Positions 15,032-25,600 of a stretch of DNA of 64,000 bases are shown here, one piece after another (positions within the stretch are counted from its first letter, which is position 1; the number at the start of each line of letters is the position of its first letter). Source of the DNA: Thalassolituus maritimus. GTDB taxonomy: Bacteria; Pseudomonadota; Gammaproteobacteria; Pseudomonadales; Oceanobacteraceae. The stretch covers positions 248,001-312,000 of the forward strand of contig NZ_FTOH01000003.1 in assembly GCF_900156675.1 (NCBI RefSeq), written 5' to 3'. The notes below the pieces were generated by a model. The model did not search any database. It was not told the DNA's origin and saw only the letters and a list, made by a program, of their open reading frames with translations. Position numbers and translations under genes: made by a program.

Positions 15032-16333
15032 TTACAGGTGCATGCCGCCGTTGATGCAGGCCAGAACCCGCAGATCACGATACCAGCGCTCAGCTGGGTG
15101 TTCTTTGGTGAAACCATGGCCACCCAGCAGCTGAACTGCGTTGGTGCCGATTTCCATGGCTTTTTCAGAACACAGGATGTGTGCAAGGTAGGCTTCGCGG
15201 TGGAATGGCTTGCCAGCTTCAGCAAGTGCCGCTGCGCGCCAGACCATCAGGCGCATAGATTCGAGTTCGATACCGATATTCGCAACCATAAAGGCTACGG
15301 CCTGACGGTGAGAAATCGGCTCGCCGAAGGCCTCACGCTCATTCACGTATGGAATCAGGTAATCGAGCGCTGCCTGACAGGCACCGATGGCCAGTGCACA
15401 CCAGTGCAGTTGGCCGAGATCCATAAAGGCTTCAAAGTTAAAGCTGTCATCGCCGAGCAGGGCATCCGGGCCGAGCAGTACTTTGTCGAGAGTCAGTGTG
15501 CCCGTTGCGGTAGCGCGCAGGCCCATGGCCGGTGCTGCCTGCCACTGAACGCCTGGTGCATCACCCGGAACAATAAACAGACGGTTACGGCGCTTGTAGC
15601 GCGCTGCCACCAGATACATTGACGCTTCGCCGCCAAATGGTACCAGGCTTTTAACCCCTGAGATGGTGTATCCGGCTTTGGTTTTCTTCGCTTTTGCAGA
15701 CAGTTTTGCCGGATCAAACAGTGGGGCAGGTTCCTGTACCGCAATCGCTGCTTTAACAGGCGTTTCTGCCAGGTATTCAGGCAGGTACTTTTCTTTCTGC
15801 TTCTGGTTGCCCCATTTAACGATGGCATTTGCGACTGCAACGGGGGCCAGTGTGGCGTAGGCCAGTGAGAAGTCGCCCCAGGCGAGTTCTTCAGCAATGA
15901 TGGCGTTGGTGGTCGGGCTGTAGCTCTGAGCCGCGCCGCCCATGCTTTCTGGCACTGAGAAGTAGTTCAGGCCGAGGTCCATGATGTCCTGCAGGTAGGT
16001 TTCCGGCAGTTTCATGTCTTCGTTGGCATCGTGCGCCAGACCGCGGACAACTTCTTCTGCGTATGAACGCACGGTGTCTTTAATCATCTGCTGTTCTTCT
16101 GACAGGGTCAGGTCGAACAGGCCAGCCGTGCTCGGCTCTGGCAGCATTTTAGGATCTTCGGATTTCTTAGCTTTCTTCTTTGCCACCATCTGACCGATGA
16201 CTTCGAAGCCTTTCTTGGTGCCTGCGTAGGCCAGCTTTTCTGCCGGACGGCGGAGCTTGTACTTCTTGGCGAACTCACTGCCAGAAAAGCGTACCGCCAG
16301 ACCTAAGCCCAGCCCCTGAATATCTTTTGCCAT
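15032..16333 (-). CDS. Acyl-CoA dehydrogenase-like protein lacking the usual C-terminal glutamate motif
   Basis: 433 residues from ATG 16333 with AGAGGTG 8 nt upstream. N-terminal extension of about 65 residues, Lys-rich (MVAKKKAKKSE), before the first dehydrogenase helix (FDLTLSEEQQMIKDTV). Core fold is recognisable: YFSVPESMGG, EELAWGDFSLAY, YTISGVKSLVPFGGEA, QLLGGHGFTKEHPAERWYRDL. But the chain ends RVLACINGGMHL, where active members read about IYEGT and continue some 20 residues. The expected Glu is absent and the C-terminus is short. It also lacks the TEPxxGSD consensus (AVQEPAPLFDPA instead). It is probably a partner subunit of, or an inactive companion to, the dehydrogenase encoded 12 nt downstream, though some family members use a Glu elsewhere. 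Confidence 0.8.
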   Translation of the reverse strand: MAKDIQGLGLGLAVRFSGSEFAKKYKLRRPAEKLAYAGTKKGFEVIGQMVAKKKAKKSEDPKMLPEPSTAGLFDLTLSEEQQMIKDTVRSYAEEVVRGLAHDANEDMKLPETYLQDIMDLGLNYFSVPESMGGAAQSYSPTTNAIIAEELAWGDFSLAYATLAPVAVANAIVKWGNQKQKEKYLPEYLAETPVKAAIAVQEPAPLFDPAKLSAKAKKTKAGYTISGVKSLVPFGGEASMYLVAARYKRRNRLFIVPGDAPGVQWQAAPAMGLRATATGTLTLDKVLLGPDALLGDDSFNFEAFMDLGQLHWCALAIGACQAALDYLIPYVNEREAFGEPISHRQAVAFMVANIGIELESMRLMVWRAAALAEAGKPFHREAYLAHILCSEKAMEIGTNAVQLLGGHGFTKEHPAERWYRDLRVLACINGGMHL

Positions 16334-16538
16334 TTTTAACACCTCTTGATGACTCGTTTGAGGAAACACGACAGAGTGAATTTATCCTGTGTCAGCCATT
16401 CTCACATCTTTATTACAGTGGCTGCATTGGCAGCCCTGACCGGACATAACGGGCCGGAATGCCAAAACACAGGGCACGTTTGGGAGTTACGCGGGCACAA
16501 GGTATCATGACCGCAACCAATATCTGCTGAGGATCGAC
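16334..16538. promoter_or_regulatory. Divergent intergenic region (acyl-CoA dehydrogenase / yaaA)
   Basis: 205 nt between divergent genes and therefore must hold promoters in both directions. No clear operator or -35/-10 pair was identified by eye. Confidence 0.4.
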
Positions 16539-17327
16539 ATGCTTACATTGCTTTCACCCGCCAAGACTCTGGATTTTGAGACACCGCCGGTTACGGATCA
16601 GCACAGTCTGCCAGATTATCTGGATGATTCGGCTGAGTTGATCGATGTATTGCGTAAGTATTCTCCGGACGAAATCGGCGCTTTAATGAAGCTGAGCCCT
16701 AAATTGTCTGAGCTGAACGTGCAGCGTTACAGTGACTGGAAGATTCCTTTTCCTGAAGGGGAATCAAAAGCCGCTGTGCTGGCGTTTAAAGGGGACGTTT
16801 ATACCGGCCTCGATGCCGACAACATGAGCAAAGACGACCTGGATTACGCACAGGGTCACCTACGTATTCTTTCAGGTTTGTATGGTTTGCTGCGTCCGCT
16901 GGATCTGATTCTGCCGTATCGCCTTGAGATGGGTACGAAACTTGGCAATGATCGCGGCAAAGATCTTTATGCTTTCTGGGGCGACAAGATCACCGACGCT
17001 CTGAATGAACTCACAGAGCAATCTGGTATCAATACCATCGTGAACCTGGCGTCGAACGAGTACTTTAAGTCGGTGAAGCCGAAGGCGTTAAAAGCAGACC
17101 TGATCACGCCAGTGTTTCGTGATGAGAAAAACGGTAAGTACAAAATTATCAGCTTTTATGCGAAAAAAGCGCGTGGCCTGATGGCGGCGTACCAGATCAC
17201 TCAGCGTATTGATAACCCTGAAGATCTGAAGAAATTTGATGTGGCGGGCTATCGCTTTTCTGAAGAAGAATCGACCGCCACAGAGTGGGTATTTAAACGT
17301 GCAGAGAAGGATGTACCGAATGCGTAA
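16539..17327 (+). CDS. yaaA: Peroxide stress protein YaaA
   Basis: 262 residues, the family length, starting [14 protein letters not shown]. Conserved parts include [57 protein letters not shown] and the C-terminal [13 protein letters not shown]. In E. coli YaaA lowers free intracellular iron during hydrogen peroxide stress and is OxyR-controlled; the fold can bind DNA. The last 8 nt overlap the start of the lipoprotein gene, implying coupled translation. Confidence 0.95.
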   Translation: MLTLLSPAKTLDFETPPVTDQHSLPDYLDDSAELIDVLRKYSPDEIGALMKLSPKLSELNVQRYSDWKIPFPEGESKAAVLAFKGDVYTGLDADNMSKDDLDYAQGHLRILSGLYGLLRPLDLILPYRLEMGTKLGNDRGKDLYAFWGDKITDALNELTEQSGINTIVNLASNEYFKSVKPKALKADLITPVFRDEKNGKYKIISFYAKKARGLMAAYQITQRIDNPEDLKKFDVAGYRFSEEESTATEWVFKRAEKDVPNA

Positions 17328-17916
17328 GAGCGTTCTGACTTTGCTGGCCAGCACTGTGCTGGCCACCGGCCTGACGGGGTGTGTTCTGGCTCCGCAGACC
17401 ATTGAACTGAGCGAGAATTATGAGATCGAGCAGCCCGCTGCATCGGTGTCCCGTGGTGCCTTGATCCGTGTGGTCGACAACCGCGAAGAAATCAGCCCTG
17501 ACGAGCGTCAGTCGCTTGGTAGTCGTGGTGGACGTCTGGCCGAAAACTCTCCTTTGTATGTTCAGGATGAACTGTCGGCAGTGCTGACGCGTCGTCTGCA
17601 GGACAGCATGACGCAGCTCGGGTTCGGCGGTGAAAGCCCGCTTGATCCGGTGAAGCTTGAGCTGGCGGTGAATCGTTTCCGTTACAGCTGTAATGAAGGT
17701 TTTCTGGTCACAGCCTGCAGTGTCAGTATCCGATTCAATATGACGGTACTGGATGGTAATACGACGTTCACTAAGCCGTATGGTCTGAGCGAATCGCGTC
17801 GTGTTGCTGCGGCACCGGTGAAAGAATACAACGAAAAATGGGTAAACGATGTACTCGACCGTCTATGGGAATACATCTTCAGCGACCCAGAGCTACGCGA
17901 ATATCTGGGCGTTTAA
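17320..17916 (+). CDS. YajG-like outer-membrane lipoprotein
   Basis: 198 residues from ATG 17320, which overlaps the yaaA stop by 8 nt. A lipoprotein signal peptide ([21 protein letters not shown]) has a lipobox LTGC. The mature part has [20 protein letters not shown] and two extra Cys ([14 protein letters not shown]), with a C-terminal [20 protein letters not shown]. This pattern of an N-terminal repeat domain plus a terminal helix fits the YajG family (DUF799-like lipoproteins of unknown role). The residue after Cys is Val, not Asp, so outer-membrane sorting is expected. An alternative is a related Lpp-like adhesion lipoprotein. Confidence 0.7.
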   Translation: MRKSVLTLLASTVLATGLTGCVLAPQTIELSENYEIEQPAASVSRGALIRVVDNREEISPDERQSLGSRGGRLAENSPLYVQDELSAVLTRRLQDSMTQLGFGGESPLDPVKLELAVNRFRYSCNEGFLVTACSVSIRFNMTVLDGNTTFTKPYGLSESRRVAAAPVKEYNEKWVNDVLDRLWEYIFSDPELREYLGV

Positions 17917-17949
17917 GCTCATTGCTGAACTGGCAGTTCTACCAATAAA

Positions 17950-17971
17950 AAAGCCCGCATAAGCGGGCTTT
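17950..17971. terminator. Bidirectional terminator
   Basis: Stem AAGCCCGC/GCGGGCTT with ATAA loop, A-run before and T-run after, between convergent lipoprotein (+) and aminotransferase (-) genes. Confidence 0.8.
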
Positions 17972-18004
17972 TCTATGAGCGTTGCTAACTGATTGGTTGA
18001 GCAA

Positions 18005-19186
18005 TTAGCTCAACGCTTTACTCAGTCGGGCTACGGCATCACGCAGAGTATTCATGCTGGTCGCGAACGACAGGCGCATATAACCCGGTGTACCGAAGGC
18101 TGAGCCAGGAACCAGAGCAACGCCTGCATCGCTGAGAAGCTTTTCTGCAAACTCAACGTCGTCCGTAATGCCCAGTTTTTCCATAGCGCCTTTCACGCAA
18201 GGGTAGGCATAGAAAGCACCATCGCCTGGGATACAGGTGATGCCCGGAATACCGTTCAGTGCATCAACGATGTAATCGTGACGCTCTTTAAATGCGGTGA
18301 CCATAGGCGTCACGCAATCACGGCCGCCACGCAGTGCTGCTTCTGCAGCAACCTGAGAGATAGACGCAGGGTTAGACGTACTCTGTGACTGAATTTTCTT
18401 CATCGCGCCGATCAGTTTAGCCGGACCTGCCGCGTAGCCGATGCGCCAGCCAGTCATGCTGTAGGCTTTGGAGACACCGTTCAGAACGATAGTGCGCTCG
18501 TACAGGTCTGGGTTGGCAGTAACGATATTTTCGAAACCAAAGTCAGCCCACCAGATGTACTCGTACATGTCGTCAGTTGCGATCAGTACGTCTGGGTATT
18601 TACGCAGAACGTCGCCAAGAGCAATAAATTCATCTTTGGTATATGCCACACCAGATGGGTTTGATGGGCTGTTCAGTACCACCAGACGGGTTTTGTCTGT
18701 GATGGCCGCGTCCAGCTGCTCTGGGGTAATTTTGAAACGAGTCGATTCATCGGTCTCGATGATGACGGGCTCGCCTTCCGCTATTTTGACCATGTCTGGG
18801 TAAGATACCCAGTAAGGCGCTGGAATCACGACTTCGTCACCTGGGTTGATCAGCGCGAGAGCCATGTTGAAGAAACTCTGCTTACCACCACAGGAAACCA
18901 GAATTTGGTTCGGTTCGTAACTGAGGCCATTGTCTGCTTTCAGCTTGTCGATAATGGCAGACTTGAGACCGGGGGTACCGTCAACGGCTGTGTACTTGGT
19001 GAAGCCCTTATCGATAGCTTCTGCAGCCGCTGCTTTGATGTGGTCCGGAGTATCAAAATCCGGTTCGCCAGCACCGAGCCCGATAATGTCTTTGCCTTCC
19101 GCTCGTAACTCTGCTGCACGGTTGGTCACCGCCAGGGTCGGGGATGGCTTGATCAGTTGAACGCGATCAGACAATTTAAGATCCAA
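18005..19186 (-). CDS. Aspartate aminotransferase, class I (AatA/AspC type)
   Basis: 393 residues from a TTG at 19186, preferred because AGAGGAA lies 6 nt upstream and the homologous start (..LSDRVQLIKPSPTLAVTNRAAEL) begins there; a GTG eight codons up is the alternative. Fold-type I PLP enzyme: GLGAGEPDFDTPDHIK, NSPSNPSGVAY, the PLP-lysine motif NGVSKAYSMTGWRIGYAAG, and the carboxylate Arg in MRLSFA. It interconverts aspartate and oxaloacetate with glutamate and 2-oxoglutarate. Divergent from uvrB, 111 nt apart. Confidence 0.92.
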   Translation of the reverse strand: MDLKLSDRVQLIKPSPTLAVTNRAAELRAEGKDIIGLGAGEPDFDTPDHIKAAAAEAIDKGFTKYTAVDGTPGLKSAIIDKLKADNGLSYEPNQILVSCGGKQSFFNMALALINPGDEVVIPAPYWVSYPDMVKIAEGEPVIIETDESTRFKITPEQLDAAITDKTRLVVLNSPSNPSGVAYTKDEFIALGDVLRKYPDVLIATDDMYEYIWWADFGFENIVTANPDLYERTIVLNGVSKAYSMTGWRIGYAAGPAKLIGAMKKIQSQSTSNPASISQVAAEAALRGGRDCVTPMVTAFKERHDYIVDALNGIPGITCIPGDGAFYAYPCVKGAMEKLGITDDVEFAEKLLSDAGVALVPGSAFGTPGYMRLSFATSMNTLRDAVARLSKALS

Positions 19187-19297
19187 TGTACTTTCCTCTA
19201 GCACGGCCACGATGTGTGCCTAAAAAATAGCGGGCCTCAAAATAGGCCCTAAAACAACGTATAATCTTACTGGATTTAGACGTTAACTGGAATCCTC

Positions 19298-21331
19298 ATG
19301 AGTAAGCCATTCGAGCTGTCATCCAAATATTCGCCCGCCGGCGACCAGCCAAAAGCTATTGATGGCCTTGTGAAAGGCGTCGATGCCGGCCTGCTCAAAC
19401 AAACTTTGCTGGGTGTAACGGGCTCTGGTAAGACCTACACCATGGCCAACGTGATTGCCCGGTGTGGGCGTCCGGCCATCATAATGGCTCACAATAAAAC
19501 ATTAGCAGCGCAGTTGTACGGGGAATTTAAAGAGTTCTTCCCGAATAACTCCGTTGAGTACTTCGTGTCGTACTACGACTACTACCAGCCAGAAGCCTAT
19601 GTCCCGTCGTCTGATACTTTCATTGATAAAGACGCTTCGGTGAACGAGCACATTGAGCAGATGCGTCTGTCTGCGACTAAGGCACTCATGGAGCGCCGCG
19701 ACGCCATTATCGTCTGCACCGTGTCGGCTATTTATGGTCTGGGTGATCCTGATTCTTACCTTAAGATGATGTTGCACCTTGTGCGCGGTGATCAGGTCAA
19801 TCAACGTGACATTCTGCGCAGACTGGCGGAGTTGCAGTACACCCGTAATGACGCAGACTTCCATCGCGGTACGTATCGTGTGCGCGGTGAGGTGATCGAT
19901 ATCTTCCCAGCGGAAAGCGATGATGAAGCCATTCGTGTGGAGTTATTTGATGATGAGGTCGAGCAGTTAAGCACCTTCGATCCACTGACTGGCCAGATCT
20001 ACAGCCGCCTGGCGCGTGTCACTGTGTACCCGAAAACGCACTATGTGACGCCGCGTGAGAAGATCCTGGATGCCATTGAAGGTATTAAGGAAGAGCTGAA
20101 AGAGCGCCTTGAGTACTACCGCAAAGAGAATCTTCTGGTAGAAGCGCAACGACTTGAGCAGCGCACTAAGTACGATCTTGAGATGATGCAGGAACTTGGG
20201 TACTGCTCAGGCATCGAGAACTACTCCCGATATCTGTCGGGGCGCGCAGCAGGCGATGCGCCGCCGACCTTGTTTGATTATATTCCCAACGATGCCTTGG
20301 TATTCGTGGATGAGTCCCACGTGACGATTCCACAGATTGGCGGTATGTACCGGGGTGACCGCTCTCGTAAAGAAACTCTGGTTCAGTTCGGTTTCCGTTT
20401 GCCATCGGCACTGGACAACCGACCTATGCGTTTTGAAGAGTGGGAATCGATTGTGCCGCAGTGCATATTTGTTTCTGCGACGCCGGGGCCGTATGAAAAA
20501 GATCATCAGGACAACGTGGTCGAGCAGGTAGTTCGTCCGACCGGGCTGGTGGACCCTGAAATTGAAATTCGCCCGGCCACCGGTCAGGTGGATGACTCAC
20601 TCCATGAAATCCATCAGCGGGTTGAGAAGGGCGAGCGGATTCTGATTACCGTACTGACGAAGCGGATGGCCGAAGACCTGACCGAGTTCCTGCATGAACA
20701 GCAGGTTCGCGTGCGGTATCTGCACAGTGATATTGATACGGTTGAGCGGGTTGAGATCATTCGCGATCTGCGCTTAGGTGAGTTCGATGTGCTGGTGGGG
20801 ATTAACCTGCTGCGGGAAGGTCTGGATATTCCGGAAGTTTCTCTGGTTGCTATTTTTGATGCCGATAAAGAAGGCTTCCTGCGTTCTGAGCGTTCTCTGA
20901 TTCAGACCATTGGTCGGGCGGCGCGTAACCTGAACGGTAAAGCGATTCTGTACGCCGACCGTGTGACCGACTCAATGCAGCGGGCAATGGACGAAACTGA
21001 ACGCCGTCGTGAGAAGCAGCTCGCCTTTAATGAAGAGCATGGTATTACACCGAAAGGTGTTATGAAATCAGTCGAAGATATTCTTGAGGCTGCTCCGCCT
21101 CCGGGTAAAAAAGGCAAGCAGCGAGGACGTGCTCGTCAGCAGGTGGCAGAGAAAGAAGCAGGCTATTCGGCGGACGACTGGCAGCACCTGAATGCAGCGG
21201 AACTTGGTAAACGTATATCCAAAATTGAGGACGATATGTTTAAAGCTGCGAAGGATCTGAACTTTGAAGAGGCGGCCAAACTGCGTGACCTGCTGCACTC
21301 AATGAAAGAGAAAATGATCCAGAATAGCTGA
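19298..21331 (+). CDS. uvrB: UvrABC system protein B (excinuclease subunit)
   Basis: 677 residues, close to the normal length. Helicase-like motifs: Walker [11 protein letters not shown], the damage-probing beta-hairpin [26 protein letters not shown] (Walker B), [24 protein letters not shown] and [10 protein letters not shown]. The C-terminal UVR domain ([29 protein letters not shown]) contacts UvrC. It loads onto lesions with UvrA and positions UvrC for the incisions of nucleotide excision repair. A monocistronic gene ending at a strong terminator. Confidence 0.98.
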   Translation: MSKPFELSSKYSPAGDQPKAIDGLVKGVDAGLLKQTLLGVTGSGKTYTMANVIARCGRPAIIMAHNKTLAAQLYGEFKEFFPNNSVEYFVSYYDYYQPEAYVPSSDTFIDKDASVNEHIEQMRLSATKALMERRDAIIVCTVSAIYGLGDPDSYLKMMLHLVRGDQVNQRDILRRLAELQYTRNDADFHRGTYRVRGEVIDIFPAESDDEAIRVELFDDEVEQLSTFDPLTGQIYSRLARVTVYPKTHYVTPREKILDAIEGIKEELKERLEYYRKENLLVEAQRLEQRTKYDLEMMQELGYCSGIENYSRYLSGRAAGDAPPTLFDYIPNDALVFVDESHVTIPQIGGMYRGDRSRKETLVQFGFRLPSALDNRPMRFEEWESIVPQCIFVSATPGPYEKDHQDNVVEQVVRPTGLVDPEIEIRPATGQVDDSLHEIHQRVEKGERILITVLTKRMAEDLTEFLHEQQVRVRYLHSDIDTVERVEIIRDLRLGEFDVLVGINLLREGLDIPEVSLVAIFDADKEGFLRSERSLIQTIGRAARNLNGKAILYADRVTDSMQRAMDETERRREKQLAFNEEHGITPKGVMKSVEDILEAAPPPGKKGKQRGRARQQVAEKEAGYSADDWQHLNAAELGKRISKIEDDMFKAAKDLNFEEAAKLRDLLHSMKEKMIQNS

Positions 21332-21356
21332 GTGGGTTCTTCTCACTGCTTGAATC

Positions 21357-21388
21357 AAAAAGCCCTCTGTCTGTACAGAGGGCTTTTT
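21357..21388. terminator. Bidirectional terminator after uvrB
   Basis: 12-bp stem AAAGCCCTCTGT/ACAGAGGGCTTT with CTGT loop and T-run, between convergent uvrB (+) and MAPEG gene (-). Confidence 0.85.
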
Positions 21389-21414
21389 AGTGCTTAGGCA
21401 AAGGTTGTGCGCTA

Positions 21415-21810
21415 TCAGGCAGTCACGATGCCTGTGAAGATAACAAACAGGGCAACGATACCAGTGTCCCAGACCAGAGTACGGACTACAGGAATGCCCG
21501 CCGCATAGATCACAGGGTAAACAATACGTGCTGCGGCAAACACAATTGAGCCCCAAATGGTCAGGCCGTTTGAAACCTCGGTTTGCGCTGCGACCAGAAC
21601 CAGAGCGACAAAGATGAAACCTGTTTCAATATTGTTGCTGACAATCCGGTTGAAGCGTTGTGCCAGAGGGCTTTCCTCAGCGGGTGCTTCATCACGGTTG
21701 CTCATAAAGTACGATATCCCATACGCTTTCATTGCAATGGTGGCCTGAATTAACAGAACAATCAGGCAAGTCATCGCAAACGTCAGCAGTGACATCATTT
21801 CGGTCGTCAT
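21415..21810 (-). CDS. MAPEG family membrane protein
   Basis: 131 residues with four predicted membrane segments (about 8-30, 60-80, 85-105, 110-130). The MAPEG pattern is seen in FNRIVSNNIETGFIFVAL and ARIVYPVIYAAGIPVVRTLVW. MAPEG proteins are trimeric membrane proteins of glutathione and eicosanoid metabolism; bacterial members are mostly uncharacterised and may act as glutathione transferases or peroxidases. Stands alone, convergent with uvrB. Confidence 0.8.
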   Translation of the reverse strand: MTTEMMSLLTFAMTCLIVLLIQATIAMKAYGISYFMSNRDEAPAEESPLAQRFNRIVSNNIETGFIFVALVLVAAQTEVSNGLTIWGSIVFAAARIVYPVIYAAGIPVVRTLVWDTGIVALFVIFTGIVTA

Positions 21811-21976
21811 TCGGGTTTCTCCTGTAGAAAAATAGTCAAACTTCTATAAAACTAGGCCGCTGTGCTCGTAATGAGGTGACAGTCTGGCGGTAGGTCTCTA
21901 TAAGAGGCGGCTGGATTCAAAAAGGATTCACCAGCGAGTAAAAATATTTCACTGAAAGGGATAAGGAGTTGATTCG

Positions 21977-22528
21977 GTGACTATTAAGGGAATTCAGGAT
22001 GCGGTTATTGAACGTGCTCAGGCGGGTGATGATAAGGCCTTATCTGAGCTGCTGCAGGCAGTTCGTCCGAATGTACATAACTACGCAATGAAGCACTGTG
22101 TGATTAATGACGTCGATGATGCCGTGCAGGAAGTATTGATCACTGTATCGCGCCGCTTGGACAGTCTTAAAATTGTGGCTGCATTGTCATCATGGCTGTT
22201 TACGACAACCCGCCGCGAGTGTCGCAGGTTAGGGCGTGTTGCCTTTGATTTCGACCCGCATGGTGATGGTACCGCCCTGGAGTGGTTGAACACGACGTCA
22301 GAGCAGGATCAATTGATCGACCTGACGCGGGCTATCCGTGATCTCCCCGATATATATCGCGAAGTGCTGCTGATGAAGGATTATGAACAGCTGACTAATC
22401 GTGAAATCGCGGATAAAACAGGGCAGTCAGTCGCGGCAGTTAAGAGCCGTCTGCACCGGGCGAGAACCATGGTCAGAGATCAGCTCTTGCAGGAGACCAG
22501 TAACCTGAGCAACGAAGCCTATCAATAA
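21977..22528 (+). CDS. ECF-type sigma-70 family RNA polymerase sigma factor
   Basis: 183 residues from a GTG at 21977 with AAGGAG 8 nt upstream. Sigma2 region: NDVDDAVQEVLITVSRRLDSL and LSSWLFTTTRREC; sigma4 region: RDLPDIYREVLLMKDYEQLTNREIADKTGQSVAAVKSRLHRARTMVRDQLL, a clear helix-turn-helix. Recruits core RNA polymerase to a set of promoters in response to an unknown signal. No anti-sigma gene is next to it: it is followed by a terminator and a minus-strand carboxylase. It could be controlled at expression level or by a distant partner. Confidence 0.9.
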   Translation: MTIKGIQDAVIERAQAGDDKALSELLQAVRPNVHNYAMKHCVINDVDDAVQEVLITVSRRLDSLKIVAALSSWLFTTTRRECRRLGRVAFDFDPHGDGTALEWLNTTSEQDQLIDLTRAIRDLPDIYREVLLMKDYEQLTNREIADKTGQSVAAVKSRLHRARTMVRDQLLQETSNLSNEAYQ

Positions 22529-22539
22529 AAAGAACACAT

Positions 22540-22567
22540 AAAAAAGCCCGCAATTGCGGGCTTTTTT
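22540..22567. terminator. Bidirectional terminator
   Basis: Stem AAAAAAGCCCGC/GCGGGCTTTTTT with AATT loop between the sigma gene (+) and the carboxylase gene (-); A and T runs serve both directions. Confidence 0.85.
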
Positions 22568-22602
22568 ATTAACTGAGCTGATCACAAGTGTGAGACGAGC
22601 GA

Positions 22603-25600
22603 TCAGGCCTCAGCGACAGGTTTCACAACGAAGAGCAGGTCGCCCTGATTCACTTGCTGACCATCCGTGTTCATAACACGAGTTACCTTAAATTTCTGTT
22701 TAGCCGGATAGAGCTGACTGCCAGCACGGTTAAACTGTTTAAGGCTCAGCGGTGTGAACATTTTCATGGCTTCCATCAGACATAGGGTCTGAGAAACATC
22801 AATTACGTCGCCTTCTTTCACAAAGGCAGGCTCGCTCGGAGATGATGAACCATAGAAAATACTGGTCGACGGTGACAGTACTTTCAGTTCGTCTGAGCCT
22901 TCAATTTTGAGCTGTGAGGCGTCGACGGCATCTGCGTTCATGTCTGCCGCGTCTTCGATATCTTTAATCAGTGCATCGAGATCGATCCGGTCCAGGAATT
23001 TCGGCAGGTAGGTTGTATCGTAAACGCCATCAACAAATACGTTGTCGTCCAGCACGCGCTTGAGAAGCGGGATGTTGGTGCATACGCCGGTGATTTTTAC
23101 TTCATCCAGGTACTTACGCAATTTTGCGATGGTGTCGTTACGGTCTTCGCCATAACAGATGATCTGCGCGACCATGCTGTCGTAGAACGGCGATACCTGT
23201 TTGCCTGCTGCAGCCATCGAAATCAATTCGATGTGGTCGTATTTCGGTAATACACATTCGCGGATCGTTCCTGGTGTTGGAACAAACTCCACGTCATCGC
23301 CTTTGAATACGGCTTTTTCGGCGTTGATACGAACTTCAATGGCGTAGCCTTTGTGATCTGGTTTCAGATCAGCGATATCACCACCTTCCGCAATACGGAA
23401 CTGAGTCGAGACAATGTCGATACCAGAAACCAGTTCGGTCACAGGGTGTTCTACCTGAAGACGGGTGTTCATCTCCATGAAGTAGATCGCCATATTGTCG
23501 AGGTCGAAAATAAACTCAACGGTACCGGCGCCAACATAGTCGACAGCGTCTGCCAGTTTTTCTGCGTAATCGTAAGCACCTTGCTCCAGCTCGCGCGGCA
23601 GCATGGTAGAGCCTGACTCTTCGAAAATTTTCTGGTTATTACGCTGAACGGAGCAGTCACGCAGGCCAAGGATTTTGGTGTTGCCCTGAGAGTCACGCAG
23701 AACCTGAACCTCAATGTGGCGCAGAGACGTCACATATTTCTCGAGGTAAACATCACCATTACCAAAGGCGGCTTTTGCTTCGGTAGAAATCTGGTGGAAC
23801 AGGGCGTGAATGCGGTCTGCTGATTCAACAACCTGAATACCTTTACCACCACCACCGTGTACGGCTTTAAGCAGTACCGGGTAGCCAATTTCATCTGCAA
23901 CGCTCGCGGCATTCGCGGAGCTGGTCAGAATACCGTGAGAGCCGGGGACAACAGGCACGTTAACGCGCATCGCGGTGTTAATGGCGTTCGATTTGTTACC
24001 CATGGTTTCCATTGAGGAGACCGGTGGGCCAACAAAATTAATGTCGTGGTTGCCACAGAGAGCAGCGAACTGGCTGCTTTCTGACAGGAAACCAATCCCC
24101 GGGTGCAGTGCATCAACACCTTCGTGATGCGCAATGCGCAAGACAGACTTCGCGTTGAGATAACTTTCATCCGGTGTGTTACCACCAATACAGACAACGC
24201 GATCCTGTGGCCCAAGCATATCAACAGGTACGGATTCCATATCCGGATCAGACTGGATCAGTACGACTTTAATGTCGTTTTCCTGTGCCTTACGGATCAG
24301 CTTGACAGCGGTACAGCCACGAGCGTGGACCATGACCTTGTCGATCTTACCGTATTTTTTCTGGCTGACTTCGTCTTCGGCGGTCAGTGGTGCCATGCGG
24401 GCCGCAGAGACATAACCTTCAAGGACGCGTTCGAGTACGTCGTTAACGCTGTAGCGTGCCACCGGCATATCCGGGTCAATTTCGCGCAGGCGTTCATCGA
24501 GATCGTCGAAGAATGGGTTCGAAACCAGTCCGTCCATTGAATCTGAAGACACGGATAAATAGTTCGACAGAGTGCAGGTACTTGGCAGGTAACTAGGGAC
24601 AACGATCTGCCCAGCGAACGGCATATTTGTACCTGAGAAATAATAGGTCTGCGCCAGCGGGTGCGTTACGAAACTCGCCTGAGCACCACCAGTACAATCG
24701 CCAAAACCAAAGACCACCAGAGGCAGGTCATTGTCGCGAACAAAGCGGGTAATACGGTCGTTAACAACAGCCATTGAGAAGAGCGCCGCTGCACCTTCTT
24801 TAGTTTGCATGCCGCCGGAGGATACGAAGCAAACGACAGGCAATTGCTGACGTGCACACTCGACCATCAACTTGCAGAATTTCTCGGCACTGGCCATATC
24901 AAACGCGCCAGCCTGGAAATCCAGGTTCGATACCAGCGCACCGACGCGCTGTGTCTTGCCACCGATATTAATATCCGCCAGGCCTGTGATAACACCACAT
25001 GGCTGAATATTATTTTTCAGTGCTTTTTCGATAGAAGAACGGAAACCCGGAAAAGCCACTGGGTCTGCCGACATCAGGTTGGCATTGATCTCTTCGAAGT
25101 TATCAAAGAAACGCTCAATAATGGCCTTCGGTGATGTGCGCTTCTGACGTTTGGTGTCGTCGAGTACGTCCTGAATCAGCAGGTCGTGATAGGCCATGGT
25201 CAGACGGTTCCAGAAATCTTTACGACGACCGATGCTGACTGGGTTGATGCGGCCGTTATAGCTCTTTCCTGATTGCTCTGCGTTGTAGTACTCAGGCAGA
25301 AGCTTCTCGAAAATAAACGTGATCACCACGAAGAGAGTTTCTGACAAACGCGGGAACGCGAGCTTTTTCCATTCTTCGACAGACTTCAGGAATTCACCGC
25401 TCTGCGAACTCTTGATGAAATAGCTGAGCCAGTAATTGAAGGACTCGAGCTCCTTCATGGTGTAGCTTTCGCCTTTGGTCGCTTCCGACAGAGATTTATC
25501 CAACAGTGCTTTCACAGAATCACGAGAAAGCGCACGGTTGTTGTTCGCTTCTTTCGCGACGCTGACCAGGTTATGGATAAAGTTGTCGTAGAGGCTGCCA

